Source: Rhexocercosporidium sp. MPI-PUGE-AT-0058 (taxonomy: Eukaryota > Ascomycota > Leotiomycetes > Helotiales). From it: a stretch of DNA of 64,000 bases. A model generated the notes under the pieces. That model made no database searches. It saw nothing but the letters and a program-made list of their open reading frames with translations, and was not told the origin of the DNA. The position numbers and the translations under genes are program-made. The stretch lies in the NCBI GenBank assembly GCA_020746875.1, contig JAGTJL010000012.1:1116001-1180000 (forward strand), given 5' to 3'. Every line of letters starts with the position of its first letter. Within the stretch, counting starts at the first letter, position 1. Positions 1-10,383 of this stretch are shown here, piece after piece.

Positions 1-1300
1 CATGCGTATCAATCACAACAGCCTCCGGATCCACCTCAAGCACTCGATCGCAAATCTCATCTCCAAATGTGTGTCTAGGCTCTGGTGCGCTCCATAAGAC
101 TCTGCATCTTGTCGCGGGAATGTTCATCATAGTTCCCAGGCAAGGTCCAATGCCCGAGCCAGTAGTTACGATGATGACTTTTCGAAATAGCTGGGCCATG
201 CATAGAACTCCAACAGTAGGAATACCACGAGTATAATACCACTTCTTAGGATTGTTGATGGCCCTTCTGGTCCAATCACCCGCGTTCGAGACAATCAGTG
301 AGCCACCATTGCCATCTCTCTCGGGGATACATGCGAACGAATGCCATTCTTTGAGCGGTGTGTCGGCAATGCGGTAGACGACACAGTTGGGGATTTTCTC
401 CGATAAATGGATTCGAATGGCATGGACTCCTACGCCTAAGCGTTCTGGCTGGATCTTCAGGCGGCGGAGACGCATCCATGGTAGCGCGACATGAAAGCAG
501 GATGCCATCAGCAGCCAGAATGCAGGCAATTTTGTGAGGACTGCTCCAGGTGAAGCTGGACCAGCTTGATGACCGAGTGCTCGAGTGAAGAGCCACAACT
601 CGGGCCAAAAAATAGCCAGCACTGCCCAGCCACCAAATCGATGTATGTTCTCAAAAGTGTTATGCCTCGAAGCTCGAAAGGTAGGATAGGCGGTGATAAG
701 CATCGTCCAAAGAACTCCAACCACCACAAAGGACCATAGAATGATGAGAGGATCTGCAATTCGAATCGTGACAAATTCCCATGTCAAGATTGCTGCAAGT
801 AATGTAAACCACAATACTGAACAGACTGCTGCACCACTATGAAGCCCCCCGTATTCGTACATTTTGGCCAACGACCTTCTCAACCTCAGAGGTGCCCAGA
901 ACGGAACGAACCAGCAGATCTTGAACAAGAGATTTATGATATAGTCCTGGCGCATGAGAATAGCCAGTAGCATATTTGCGGATGCTACAGTAGATATGTC
1001 GACTAGTAGAGGGGAGTATTTCGATCTTCGTTTCATCGTGAGTATGCGGTGGCCGTGCCAGATGTTGATAATGAATATCGATAGGAATATCCGTCGATAT
1101 ACGCCGAACACTGTCCATCTGGCATATCGAAGGAAGCGTCCTTTTGGTGGAAGAGCAATAGGAAGTATACGCTCCGCAGAAGTGCTGGCATTGTAAAACT
1201 TGCTGTCTGTCAAGACCTCCTCTTCTGCGAGGAATGGCTCGGCCTCGAAGTCCTCCTCAGCCCCCACTAGAGAGTCCATCTCCAACGCTTTTGTAGCCAT
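1..1300 (-). CDS. TmpA-like integral membrane flavoprotein oxidoreductase, C-terminus cut by window edge
   Basis: An uninterrupted minus-strand frame runs from an ATG at 1300 to the left edge (433 codons, no stop). An in-frame stop lies shortly upstream, at about 1362-1364, so this Met is the likely start. The N-terminal ~60 residues are acidic and soluble. Several hydrophobic segments follow, including one containing INIWHGHRIL, two near LWFTLLAAILTWEF and IILWSFVVVGVLWTM, and one near HRFGGWAVLAIFW. The C-terminal part has a nucleotide-binding-like segment, VIIVTTGSGIGPCLGTMM, followed by RCRVLWSAPEP. This layout (membrane domain, then a ferredoxin-reductase-like FAD/NAD(P) domain) matches the fungal TmpA family, described in Aspergillus nidulans as a plasma-membrane flavoprotein affecting conidiation. 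The family call rests on recognised motifs, not on a search. The missing C-terminus is beyond the window. A function in sporulation here is inference. Confidence 0.75.
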   Translation of the reverse strand, partial: MATKALEMDSLVGAEEDFEAEPFLAEEEVLTDSKFYNASTSAERILPIALPPKGRFLRYARWTVFGVYRRIFLSIFIINIWHGHRILTMKRRSKYSPLLVDISTVASANMLLAILMRQDYIINLLFKICWFVPFWAPLRLRRSLAKMYEYGGLHSGAAVCSVLWFTLLAAILTWEFVTIRIADPLIILWSFVVVGVLWTMLITAYPTFRASRHNTFENIHRFGGWAVLAIFWPELWLFTRALGHQAGPASPGAVLTKLPAFWLLMASCFHVALPWMRLRRLKIQPERLGVGVHAIRIHLSEKIPNCVVYRIADTPLKEWHSFACIPERDGNGGSLIVSNAGDWTRRAINNPKKWYYTRGIPTVGVLCMAQLFRKVIIVTTGSGIGPCLGTMMNIPATRCRVLWSAPEPRHTFGDEICDRVLEVDPEAVVIDTH

Positions 1301-2622
1301 GCTGATAATCCAAGGGCTCTGCGGGGTCCCGGATACACCTCTGCTCCAGAATTCTCGTCCTGTTTATCCCCAAACTCGCAAGGTACAAGTTGATTGTTTG
1401 ACTCCTGTGTGAGCTCGACAGTCGAGGACTAACGAGATCACATAAAATGGCCCTATAATGTCGGTATCGGAGGCGTAATATCATCGACTTGGTGCAACTA
1501 ATCCCCCCAGATTGCCATCACCCAAACTTTCGCCGCTTACCAATTTCGCATGTTGATGTGTAGAACGAGTGCAAGTGCCCGAAGAGCGAAACAGATAACT
1601 GAGTTGGGAGAGAAGGGGAAATAGAGCAGGAAAGAGAGGACTAGAAATAATGAGCTGACTTACCGTAGCCTTGGACCTGGAGGGAGGTCACCAAGTGCTG
1701 AACCCCTGAGAGTCTATTGCCTGCACTAAATCAGCCACAACACCCCTTTTTGGTCGGTATCTCGTATCTCTGCAAGGGGGTGGGGGTTTTCAACCGCATG
1801 GTAGGTTCGACTATATGCGTCGTTCATCAAGGCTAAGGTTGAGGCGCCATCAGCATCACCAAGGCACACAGATGTATTGTAACTTGTAAGACGATGCGAT
1901 GTTGAAGATCAGCCGTAAAGAAGACTCGCGTCGATGAATGTCCAGAAGTTTGACACTTGATAGGACGGAAGGAGGTTTAAGCTTATCGCGAGTAGCGTGC
2001 CGATAAGCAATGCAGGCACTAGCATATGCATAAATACTGCATAAATATTTGGCTTGGCCGACATTCGAACGTCGAATAACCTCCAAACTTGGCTTATTCC
2101 CAGTCTGGGATAGATTCGAAGATTCGCATCTCGTTTAGGTGCAATCTAGAGACTTGAAAGATAAAGTGTTGTGTTTGCAAGACCAGTAGCACTGTTTCTG
2201 CTGCTATACCAACTGAGCAGCATTTGGACCCCTAGACAGTCGATGTATGCATGGTCTTGCCGTTTGAAAGTGCGGCATCGGATCATCTGGATAGCGACTT
2301 TAGGGTACATAGGACCTAAGAGTATTCATTTCCTGATATCTTGGTCTTTTTACCTGTCCCGATCTTCCACATTCCTCCTCTAAGCTCGTCGACTGGTAAT
2401 GAGTGCTGGCATTACCCCCCTGTGCTTTGGGCCAATGATATTAGCTGACCATATTAGGATACAAAGAGCAACAAGAATCTCAAATCCAGGGAGAAAATCA
2501 CAAGCAAAATCTTCTCCGGTCAGTAGATACACAGTCTTGTAAAATAGGCTGCTTCAGCACACCAAGATCGGACTGGAGAAGACTTGCACTTTTAAAATCC
2601 GTATATTTCCTGGCTCGTCATC
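1301..2622. other. Intergenic region between divergent genes
   Basis: This 1.3 kb separates the minus-strand membrane oxidoreductase from the plus-strand glutathione transferase and should contain both promoters. All open frames are short (under 80 codons), overlap one another and have no recognisable motif. A G-rich run lies near 1777-1790. No RNA gene or repeat was seen. Confidence 0.6.
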
Positions 2623-3321
2623 ATGGCATCTCAAGCTTTTAAAGCACTCCATCTCTACACGACTCCACTATCCGGCTGCAGCGCCCGAATCCGCATCGCA
2701 GCCCACTTGAAAAACATCCCTCTCATCCACCACAGCATCTCCCTCGCCAAACTTCAACAAACCACACCAGCCTATCTCTCTATAAACCCCAATGGCAGTG
2801 TCCCAAGCCTAATAATCGAGCCATACAACTCCTTCCCCGCCGAGGAAAATAAAAACCAAAACATCACTATCACCCAATCCCCCGCCATTCTCGACTTCCT
2901 AGAGGCGCACTTCCCGACCCCGCCTCTCCTACCACCCTCGTCACAGGTCGCCAAACGAGCAAGAGTACTAGAACTCACGAGCCTAGTTGCCTGCGATATC
3001 CAACCTCCGCAGAATTCTCGCATTCGTCGAAAGATCGTGGAGGATTTCGGAGGCGATGGCGAGAAATGGGCTCGCTATGTCTACGAGCGCGGATTCGGGG
3101 TTTATGAGGAACTTCTGAGGAAAGGGGAGAGGGGGAGGTATAGTGTAGGTGATAAGGTTACGCTCGCGGATATGTTCCTGGTGCCTGCTGCTCAAGGAGG
3201 GATGAGAGTTGGAGTGGACTTAGAGAAGTGGCCTTTAGTAAAAGGTGTTGTAGATGCGTGTTGGGAGGTGGAAGCTTTCAGGAAAGGAGGATTAGGAGAG
3301 CATGGCAGGTTGATTCCTTGA
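2623..3321 (+). CDS. Zeta-class glutathione S-transferase (maleylacetoacetate isomerase-like)
   Basis: A single-exon gene of 232 residues. The N-terminal thioredoxin-like half has the motif SGCSARIRIAAHLKNIP near residues 17-33, a close variant of the zeta-class SSCxxRVRIAL signature that places the catalytic Ser/Cys pair. It is followed by NPNGSVPSLI (cis-proline loop) and ITQSPAILDFLEAHF (glutathione-binding QS). The C-terminal helical half has DIQPPQNSRIRR and VGDKVTLADMFLVPAAQGG, both matching zeta-class positions. The family isomerises maleylacetoacetate to fumarylacetoacetate in phenylalanine/tyrosine breakdown, or acts on alpha-halo acids. Length fits the family (about 210-230). The SGC in place of SSC is a small deviation. 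No other tyrosine-catabolism gene is nearby, so the exact substrate is unproven. Confidence 0.88.
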   Translation: MASQAFKALHLYTTPLSGCSARIRIAAHLKNIPLIHHSISLAKLQQTTPAYLSINPNGSVPSLIIEPYNSFPAEENKNQNITITQSPAILDFLEAHFPTPPLLPPSSQVAKRARVLELTSLVACDIQPPQNSRIRRKIVEDFGGDGEKWARYVYERGFGVYEELLRKGERGRYSVGDKVTLADMFLVPAAQGGMRVGVDLEKWPLVKGVVDACWEVEAFRKGGLGEHGRLIP

Positions 3322-3647
3322 ATGCCTAGATAGCTACAAAGCTTGGGTGAAGCATGCAAATTACTAACAGACCATAAGTCGCGAATAAAAGTCATGATAT
3401 GGTAATTACTGTGCTGCTATCCGTCTCGATCCTTCCTCAACATCTTTCTCATTTTCTGCAATCTTTTCAGACTGAAGCATATTTTACTGCTTCATTTGTT
3501 TAAGCGAGTTCACCTCTATCTATTCTACGAGTGGATGTGAAATGTGAGTGCCATTTTTAGCAAGTCGTGGATATTTCAAGTGAACATCGATGCCACTTTG
3601 AGATAAAGCTCACACCTATTTATGGCATAAGTACTATTTTCCTCCCA

Positions 3648-6509
3648 CTATCTCAAGGAAAAGAAGTCCAATCCTCCCGCACCCAGGCCACCACCAAAGT
3701 CCATAATTACAGGATCAAACGCTTCAAGAGGGAGACACATCCAATCATCACCAAAAGTTTCTATTCTAACATCGTCCGACCACATCGCCATATCGCCACC
3801 ACCAAAGTCATCCAACGTCTGCGTCGACATCAACGGCCCAAAATTCGGCACACCGTATCCGTTATTGCTGGGATCAAACTGAGTTCCTCCTTGCTGTTGC
3901 TGTTGTTGCTGTTGTTGTGCATCCAACTCATTATCATTCCCCGGATCTCGACTATTCTCGCCTGACCTCGACCTCCCCACCCTCAAAAACCTCTTTCTAA
4001 AAGCTTTGACATGCGTTTCCAGGAGCGACGCATACCTATTCGCAAGATGCAACTCATCAACCGGATCCGATCTCAGCGCCACAATAAGCCTCTCCAGCAG
4101 CTCCAGTGAAACCTGCGCTTCCTGGCTTCGAGTACCCAGACCCGTCGCTTTCAACAGTAGAATCGATGCTGATATGATCCGCGACAAGATCCTGACTGGG
4201 CAGAAGCGAAGAAGGCCGTCCTCGTTTAAGGAGATGACTTTCTCGAGGATCTTGCGGCTGCCGTCGACAACTTCCTGGATGAATTCCCAGTCTACGGAGT
4301 GCCTCTCGAAGACGGACGTCATGAGGTAGCGTTCTTGGTTTGGGATCTTGAATGCTCGCTCGACTACGGCTTGGACGGCGAGCGCGTTGATGTATGTTCG
4401 TGTGAATTGGTATTCAATTAATAGCATATCGAGGAGCCGTGTATCAGCTACAATGAGAAAGAACAATTAATATTGGTACACGTTACGGTATTTGATAGAG
4501 AGGATGATCACGCTCGACCTACCGACAAGACCCTCATACTCTTTCAACCAGTCCTGAAGCAAATGCCCAAAATGCTCTAGCGAAGTCACGTAGTTCCCAC
4601 TCCGAAGCAATTGTTTCGTAGTCACTGGAGAGTACAACATATCACTCGCCGTTTTCATGAGTCGGGTGAGTGAGATCCAACGAGACATAACATTATGCCA
4701 TTGCTTCTCTCCCTCACTCACAAAAGTCTGCTCGGCAGAATCGGATATGATTCTCGGTATCATGGAAGTCCATCCTAGTCGTGATGCTAGCTGGTTGATG
4801 TATATGTAAAGCAGTCTCCTCGGCCGACTCCGTCTTAGTTCTACGAACTCGGCGTCGGCTTTCTGTTTTTCTTGTTCGAAGGGACCGGATGTTGGCTCGC
4901 GGTTTTGGAGACGTTGGTCGGACACGCCGAGTTCGTGGGCAAGACTCAAGGCAGAACCAAGCATCATCCTAGCGGGCTATCAGTCGAATTCTCATATAGA
5001 CAGTGAAGAAAGTTGACTCTCGTGACGTACCAAGACATCCTGTCAGATCTACGAGCCGCATTCTCGACCTCTTCTAATGAGCCATTTTGACCTAGACAAT
5101 CACATCTCAGTTCGCTACACCACCAAATATCTGAAATCCACTGACCTTGACCAACCTGCTCATTCATATGAAAACCACTTCCGCCTCTGCTCATCTCACC
5201 ACCCCACCCATCAACATCAGGAGCAAAATGCAACGCCCTCGGATGCCATTCCGTCATCAATAGCAGACTCTCAATAGTACCAATCGACCTCGTGCTCGCA
5301 TATGAACCAGTATCTTCACCATACATAACCCTCATAAACAGCGTCTTCCAATACATCCAGAACTTGCGGTGGATATCGTCACTGCGTAGCATTCCTCCTT
5401 CTCCATGGAGGACGTGGTAGCGAGAGGAGATGGTGAGAATTGTCGTGCAGAGCATGGGCTCGGAGGAGATCAGGATGTGGTGGTTCTCGTGGTTGGAGAA
5501 GTAGTTTAGTAGGATTGGTGATAGTGGTGAGAGGTTGCGGAAAAATCTGTTTTGTTTGACGAGGATTGAGTGCCGTGCTGATGAGTGTGGGAATAGATGG
5601 ATACTTACAGGTCAACGTACAGCACGGCTTCCCGTGCTGTAAGCCATCCTTCGCGAACGAAACGGTACGTCTTCCAAAGTTCAATGATTTCACTAGAGGG
5701 ATCCTGTATCGATGCAGCAGGCGTTGTCCCTGTTGAGCGCGGCGTAGGAAGTGTATTTGTATGCCTGCCAAGATCACTTCCAGCTTCTCTACCGGATGCA
5801 GAATTCCGAAAGTTATGCTGAGGATCTTGCGAGAGTTCCAAGGACTGACGCCTACTATTCACAGCAGATGGATCTTGCCGTTCCGCAGCTTCAAAGAGTA
5901 ATGAAAGAGCATCATTTGGCTTCGACACAAGCGTATGAATCACATTATCTGTCAAAGTTCGCCTGGAGTGCGAAGTGTAGGCTCTGGAGCCATTATCTTC
6001 AGTACTTCTGAAAGAGCGATGGGAGCGACGAGAGTGTGGGCTATTGATCTGTCGCATCGTTCCATTATCTGGCGAGACTGTGTCTTGGAACGGCGATCCG
6101 GAAAAATCCCCCACATCAGATGCTGCTGGACCTAGAGACAGGTCTCGCGAGGTTTCTGCTCTGTGATCAATGGAATGAGTAAGTCCCTCAGAGCTATCCT
6201 GTGCATGTTCAAGAGAATGCAATGGCTCTGAGATTTCTATATCTCGTTTATTCCGCTTCGATGCAAGGACGCACTGGGACTGGATACTCTCCCTCTTGCA
6301 TCTTGCACATGGTGGTGGCAGTGGATCATCTAGCTCTCTATCAGCTACAACCTTTAAAAACGAACAATAGAAAAAAAAAAAAAGATAATACCATCACTCC
6401 CTCTATCACACTTCGCTTTCCTGATCCGACACGGTTCACACGCTTGGTAGACACGACGTTTACGTTTCGATGATCGCGACGCTTCATGTGAAGGCGAGCG
6501 CTCCGACAT
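3648..6509 (-). CDS. Zn(II)2Cys6 fungal transcription factor
   Basis: Six exons: 6509-6392, 6344-5609, 5546-5146, 5091-5031, 4968-4523 and 4447-3648, giving 853 residues with all phases consistent. The N-terminus is basic (KRKRR), followed by a binuclear zinc cluster with cysteines at 24, 27, 34, 52, 55 and 64 (C-x2-C-x6-C-x17-C-x2-C-x8-C). The PPPCARCKRE half-site after a long spacer is typical of one subgroup of fungal regulators. The first intron splits the zinc cluster. The middle homology region contains SEPMLCTTILTISSRYHVL, EWHPRALHF and SWMMLGSALSLAHELGVSD, typical fungal_trans features. The C-terminus carries a run of nine to ten glutamines encoded near 3897-3923. The intron at 5092-5145 is 54 bases and in frame, so it could be retained. 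Targets are unknown, and it lies over 30 kb from the NRPS cluster. Confidence 0.88.
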
Positions 6510-7416
6510 TCTGTGATTTTAGCTGAATAATCGACTGACTGTGAGGAGGAGGAAAGCAGCGGAGCGGTTCAAAAGGTAAGGAAGAGTAAGTCGAGCTGTC
6601 TGATGCCGGACGTGGATCTTCAGAGTTGTTATGCGGGGGAGTGCGGATAAGTCCGGCTCGCTTATCTTTTGTTGAGCGGGGAAACGTCCTCCCCTTATTT
6701 CTCCATAGTCGCGGGGAGGATTCTTGGCTTTGGCTGTTCTGCACCCCGCATTTTGAACCATGGCATCTCTGAATTGAGACATTCAAATGTTTTTCTGATA
6801 CATATGTTTGGGTGAGCTCTCTCGAGTCATTCGTGACCTTCCATTTCCGTTCTTCGTATCATGCTTGGCTTTCCCAAATCTTGAAGCAGTTTACTTCATA
6901 GGTCTTTCACTCCTGTCACTAATATTAGGTGCATCCTCTGATTACAGGTTTTTTCTTTTCTTTTTTCATCTTCTTTGTTTTTGGATAGTCAGTATTGATG
7001 ACTTGGTTCTAGTAAATTAATTTCGTAGTGTCTGTTTACTTGATAATGGTGACCTTCGCTTAGCACTGCTTCGAAAAGGGGGTGGAGACAACCTGGTTAC
7101 GTCTTCAATTAAGAACGAAATATTCACGAACCGACGATAGATACATTGGGTTGGCCGAAAAACGATAGAAATCAACTCACAACTTGTGCCTGGGCTTGTA
7201 CATGGACGAAAGCCAGACGAAATTGTACAAAGGACATGAATTTTGATTTTACAACAGACTGGGTACTGTTCCCAGCCATCTAATTGTTTGTTTGTAGCAC
7301 AGATAATACACAGGACTTTCATTCCTCAACTTCCCCGGTCGACCAGTCAACACCTGCCACTCCACTCTGTCCTCAACCATGACTTAACCATAAACTACAG
7401 CAACCCTCTTGGTCCT
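6510..7416. other. Intergenic region
   Basis: This is the promoter side of the transcription factor and the 3' side of the mL50 gene. It has T-rich stretches (for example 6950-6985). The open frames are short and lack recognisable protein motifs. No structured RNA or repeat was recognised. Confidence 0.55.
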
Positions 7417-8755
7417 TCAAATATAAGCACGCTTCGCTTCATGCCCATGAACAGGCAAGCCCCTCTCCTCCAGCTCCTTCTCAATAACCTTCCATCTCCC
7501 CAAGCTCCTCTCTTTATCAACCGGTGTGATACGGTTAGGGTAAATACTGACATTGGGGAGTGTGACGAGATCTTCCTTCTGGCTGAGAGCGTCGACCAGT
7601 TTCCGTGGTTTGGGTGGGATGATAAGGAGTTTGAGGAGTGAAGAGGCGGTCTTAGATGATTTGAGATGGGCGTCTGGAATGCGGATGCCGCTTAGCTGCA
7701 TCATACGCTTAAGAACCTGATGAGTGTTTTGTTAGTATAAAGATCGTAGATTCAAAATTGATGGGTTGATGGAGGATATATCTTACAGCGAATTTAATCT
7801 CAGGATCTTCGAGGGACACTTGCAGCCACTCTGGTCCCCAGGAAGCAATGAGCTCTTCAAGCGTAACTTGCACCGAATTGCCCGGGTGTAAAGGATCCTC
7901 ATTTGTACGATCGGCATCGAGGTCCTCCTCGCTCTCGGTAGGATTCTCCTTTTCAAAGCTCTCTTCAACAGCTGGCTCCACATCAGGGTGCAATGGATCA
8001 ACCGTCGAGCGATCAGCCGCCACATCCTCCTCAGACTCAGTGGGGTGCGTCTTCTCAACCGTCTCGTTCACAGCCTTTATTTGCGCTTGTGTCTGCCCCG
8101 TAACAGAACCCACAAGATCCTGCAACGGCGGCGCGGCATCCCCCATGAACTTCAACACCGGTCCAGAAGACGACTGACCAAGCGTAACATCGAGCGTCAA
8201 ATCCCTTCCAGGCATCTTATTTGAGACCTCCTTCAGCGACACGCCCGCCTCTTTCAAAGCGAAAATCTCAACCATAGCCCTATGCAGCGCAGCCGTGATC
8301 TCCTCGCTATCCTTCTTAACCTCCATCGGCACAAACGGCTTATACAGAAAATCATTTGCCCAGCGATCCTCGAGGTGTCCCAATGTCCGCAAGCCATCCC
8401 ATGTTGTTGCCGGTTTGTATTCGCTCTTAGGCGGGCGGTTCGCTTTAAATTCCTGAGATCGTAGCCTGGCTGCTGCTTTCTGCTCCTCGCTCTGCTGCTC
8501 GCGTTGCCGTTTCTTCGTTTGGTCGAACACGCTCTTGTCACCGTATGGATCTTCGAGTCCCGGAGGACTGTCCGTACCCCATATCTTCCTCCTCAGCTTC
8601 TCCGTCATTGAGACCTTTGCATCTCTTGCTACGGATGTCGAGAAAGGGGCGGCATGGTGTTTGCATGCCGTGCAGAGGTATGTGGATGGTGCTTGCACAG
8701 TCGCTCCTGTACGGAGGAGGTCAATTGACCGATCTAATCTGGCTATTCGACGCAT
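7417..8755 (-). CDS. Mitochondrial large ribosomal subunit protein mL50
   Basis: Two exons, 8755-7787 and 7716-7417, separated by a 70-base intron with a GTAAGA donor, giving 422 residues. The chosen Met begins a typical mitochondrial presequence rich in Arg and hydroxylated residues (MRRIARLDRSIDLLRTG), followed by a PFSTS cleavage-like region. The frame is open to an upstream ATG at 8869, which would add 38 residues, but that extension is less presequence-like. The motif KIWGTDSPPGLEDPYG and the C-terminal region with RMMQLSGIRIPDAHL identify the Ribosomal_L50 family (mL50/Mrp13-related). It acts in the mitoribosome. An acidic internal repeat lies between these parts: PTESEEDVAADRSTVDPLHP and PTESEEDLDADRTNEDPLHP. 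Confidence 0.85.
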
Positions 8756-9028
8756 GGTTGTGTTGTGTGGTGGTTGTGGAATGTTGATGCGAGATGTCTT
8801 TGGACTTCTCGACTTTTTGGAAAGGGACCTCCCACTAGCGCGGTTTGAGCGGAACAGCTGAGGATCCATGGCCTAGCAGCAGCATCTAACTACTATGCCA
8901 TCGCAAGTGCAACACAGTACTTGCCCACGCAGATGATGTGATCAAGTCCTACGAGGATTCGAATACTTTCATATGGTCATTTCCAAACTATCTGCAATCT
9001 CACCAATCAGTACAATCCCAAGCCCAGC

Positions 9029-9540
9029 ATGAACCGCCTCACTACCCTCCTCGCGCTCCTCTTGCTCATTACCTTCAGCATAGCAGCTTGTAAGCGTCAC
9101 CCATATTCAGATTCTCACTGTACAGATCAAACTAACGAAATCCCTCTCCAGCACCGCCTTCATTCTGCAAATGCACCTGCTTCACAAACAGCACCATAAT
9201 CCCGCTCTCCTCACACGCCTCCCCACCCCCCTCATCTAACAAACCCGCCCTCCTCTCACCACGCGCCGCCTCCGCCAGCTGCCTAACATGCAACAAAGCG
9301 TTCTGCCTCGCGCAACGCCTCCCGATCTGCAAAGACGCCGAGGAGAAAGACGTCCTGACGACCTGCTTCCAGCGCGATAGCAGGAAGGATCAAATTGTCG
9401 TGCTGACGTTCATTACGGGGACGGTGGGCTTGTTGGTTTGGGCCGCGGTGAGGAAGGTGGTGGAGAGGAGGAGGGGCGAAGGCGTTAGGATTGGGGAGGG
9501 GGCAGCGGCGGGGAGTTATGTGCCGGTTGGGAGGTCTTGA
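9029..9540 (+). CDS. Small secreted/membrane protein with cysteine-rich ectodomain and one C-terminal TM segment
   Basis: Exons 9029-9089 and 9152-9540 flank an intron with GTAAGC donor and CTCTCCAG acceptor, giving 149 residues. The N-terminus is a clear signal peptide (MNRLTTLLALLLLITFSIAA), and the intron lies just at its end. The ectodomain has nine cysteines, in the patterns CKCTC, CLTCNKAFC, ICKD and TTCF. A hydrophobic segment (IVVLTFITGTVGLLVWAAV) follows, then a short basic tail with KVVERRR. The predicted topology is type I, at the plasma membrane or endomembranes. I recognise the arrangement as a conserved but uncharacterised fungal protein and cannot assign a function. The main frame alone has no good start. 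The model depends on splicing the signal-peptide exon. Confidence 0.75.
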
Positions 9541-10383
9541 TGGGCTAAGGCATGTTGAGTCGCAGGACTATCGAGGTAGATATTGGTCTCTGCTATGGGC
9601 TTTCAAGGCACCATGATAACGTGTCCGGGATTTGGACTTGCCTTGGAGACGTATTGAGGGCTCGGAGTATGACATTCAGGGTCTACAGCTTAGGGGGCCA
9701 GTTTCTAAGAGGTTCTGAAAATCCGAGCCAAGATGGAACTTGGTTGGATGTGGAATCCTTCAGAAAGGGTCCTTTGGCTAAGCTCCCCAACTTCACAGCT
9801 TCCAAGAAGGCTAGCTTCTCTCCTGGCTAGTGTTTCATATGGACCGGTAGGACAGCAACTCATGAGTGAGTGACATGAAGAAAGTGTACGTTAGATTGCT
9901 CAAGTCTAGAGACACAAAAGTAGGGTGTAGCCAGTGTTGTCAATAACGGAACGGGCAGACTTTATGAGTTACTGGGGCGTAGTCTGTTTGTATCCACAGT
10001 TCTAGTTGATCGTGCAGTGAACTGTGGTCATGACTAGGTCAAGCAGTAAACGAGAGGTCCAAAGCTTTGAGTGATGAATCTTCGCATTCTCTATCCCTAA
10101 CCTATACACACATCGAAAGCCCAGGTAAGTAAACCCACGGCACGTCAAGATGCAAAAAAGAAAGCCACCAATGCGCCAGCCTTTGCCCCCCCTTATAAAC
10201 ACACCCCCTACAGTTTCCTCCCACCATAGAAGAAACTTCTGTCCAAACCCAACGCCAAAGCCAGTACAGGATGCAGAAAAAAACCGGCGTGAGTGATACT
10301 CCTTTCTCAAATCCATTCATGCAATCGTATCTCATTCCTAGAAAGAAATGTTTTCTCAAATTCGGAGGATTTTGGTGACTTGG
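9541..10383. other. Intergenic region (convergent 3' ends)
   Basis: This region lies between the 3' ends of the small membrane protein and the Sip5-family gene. Only short frames without family motifs are present, so it is probably 3' UTR sequence on both sides. Confidence 0.55.

Noticed and set aside
3648..6509. Zn(II)2Cys6 factor as the regulator of the NRPS cluster
   Set aside because: It lies over 30 kb away with many housekeeping genes between. Nothing in the sequence links it to the cluster.
8756..8869. Upstream ATG of the mL50 gene (38 more codons)
   Set aside because: The downstream Met begins a typical mitochondrial presequence. The extension is Ser/Lys-rich without such character. 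It cannot be excluded without transcript ends.
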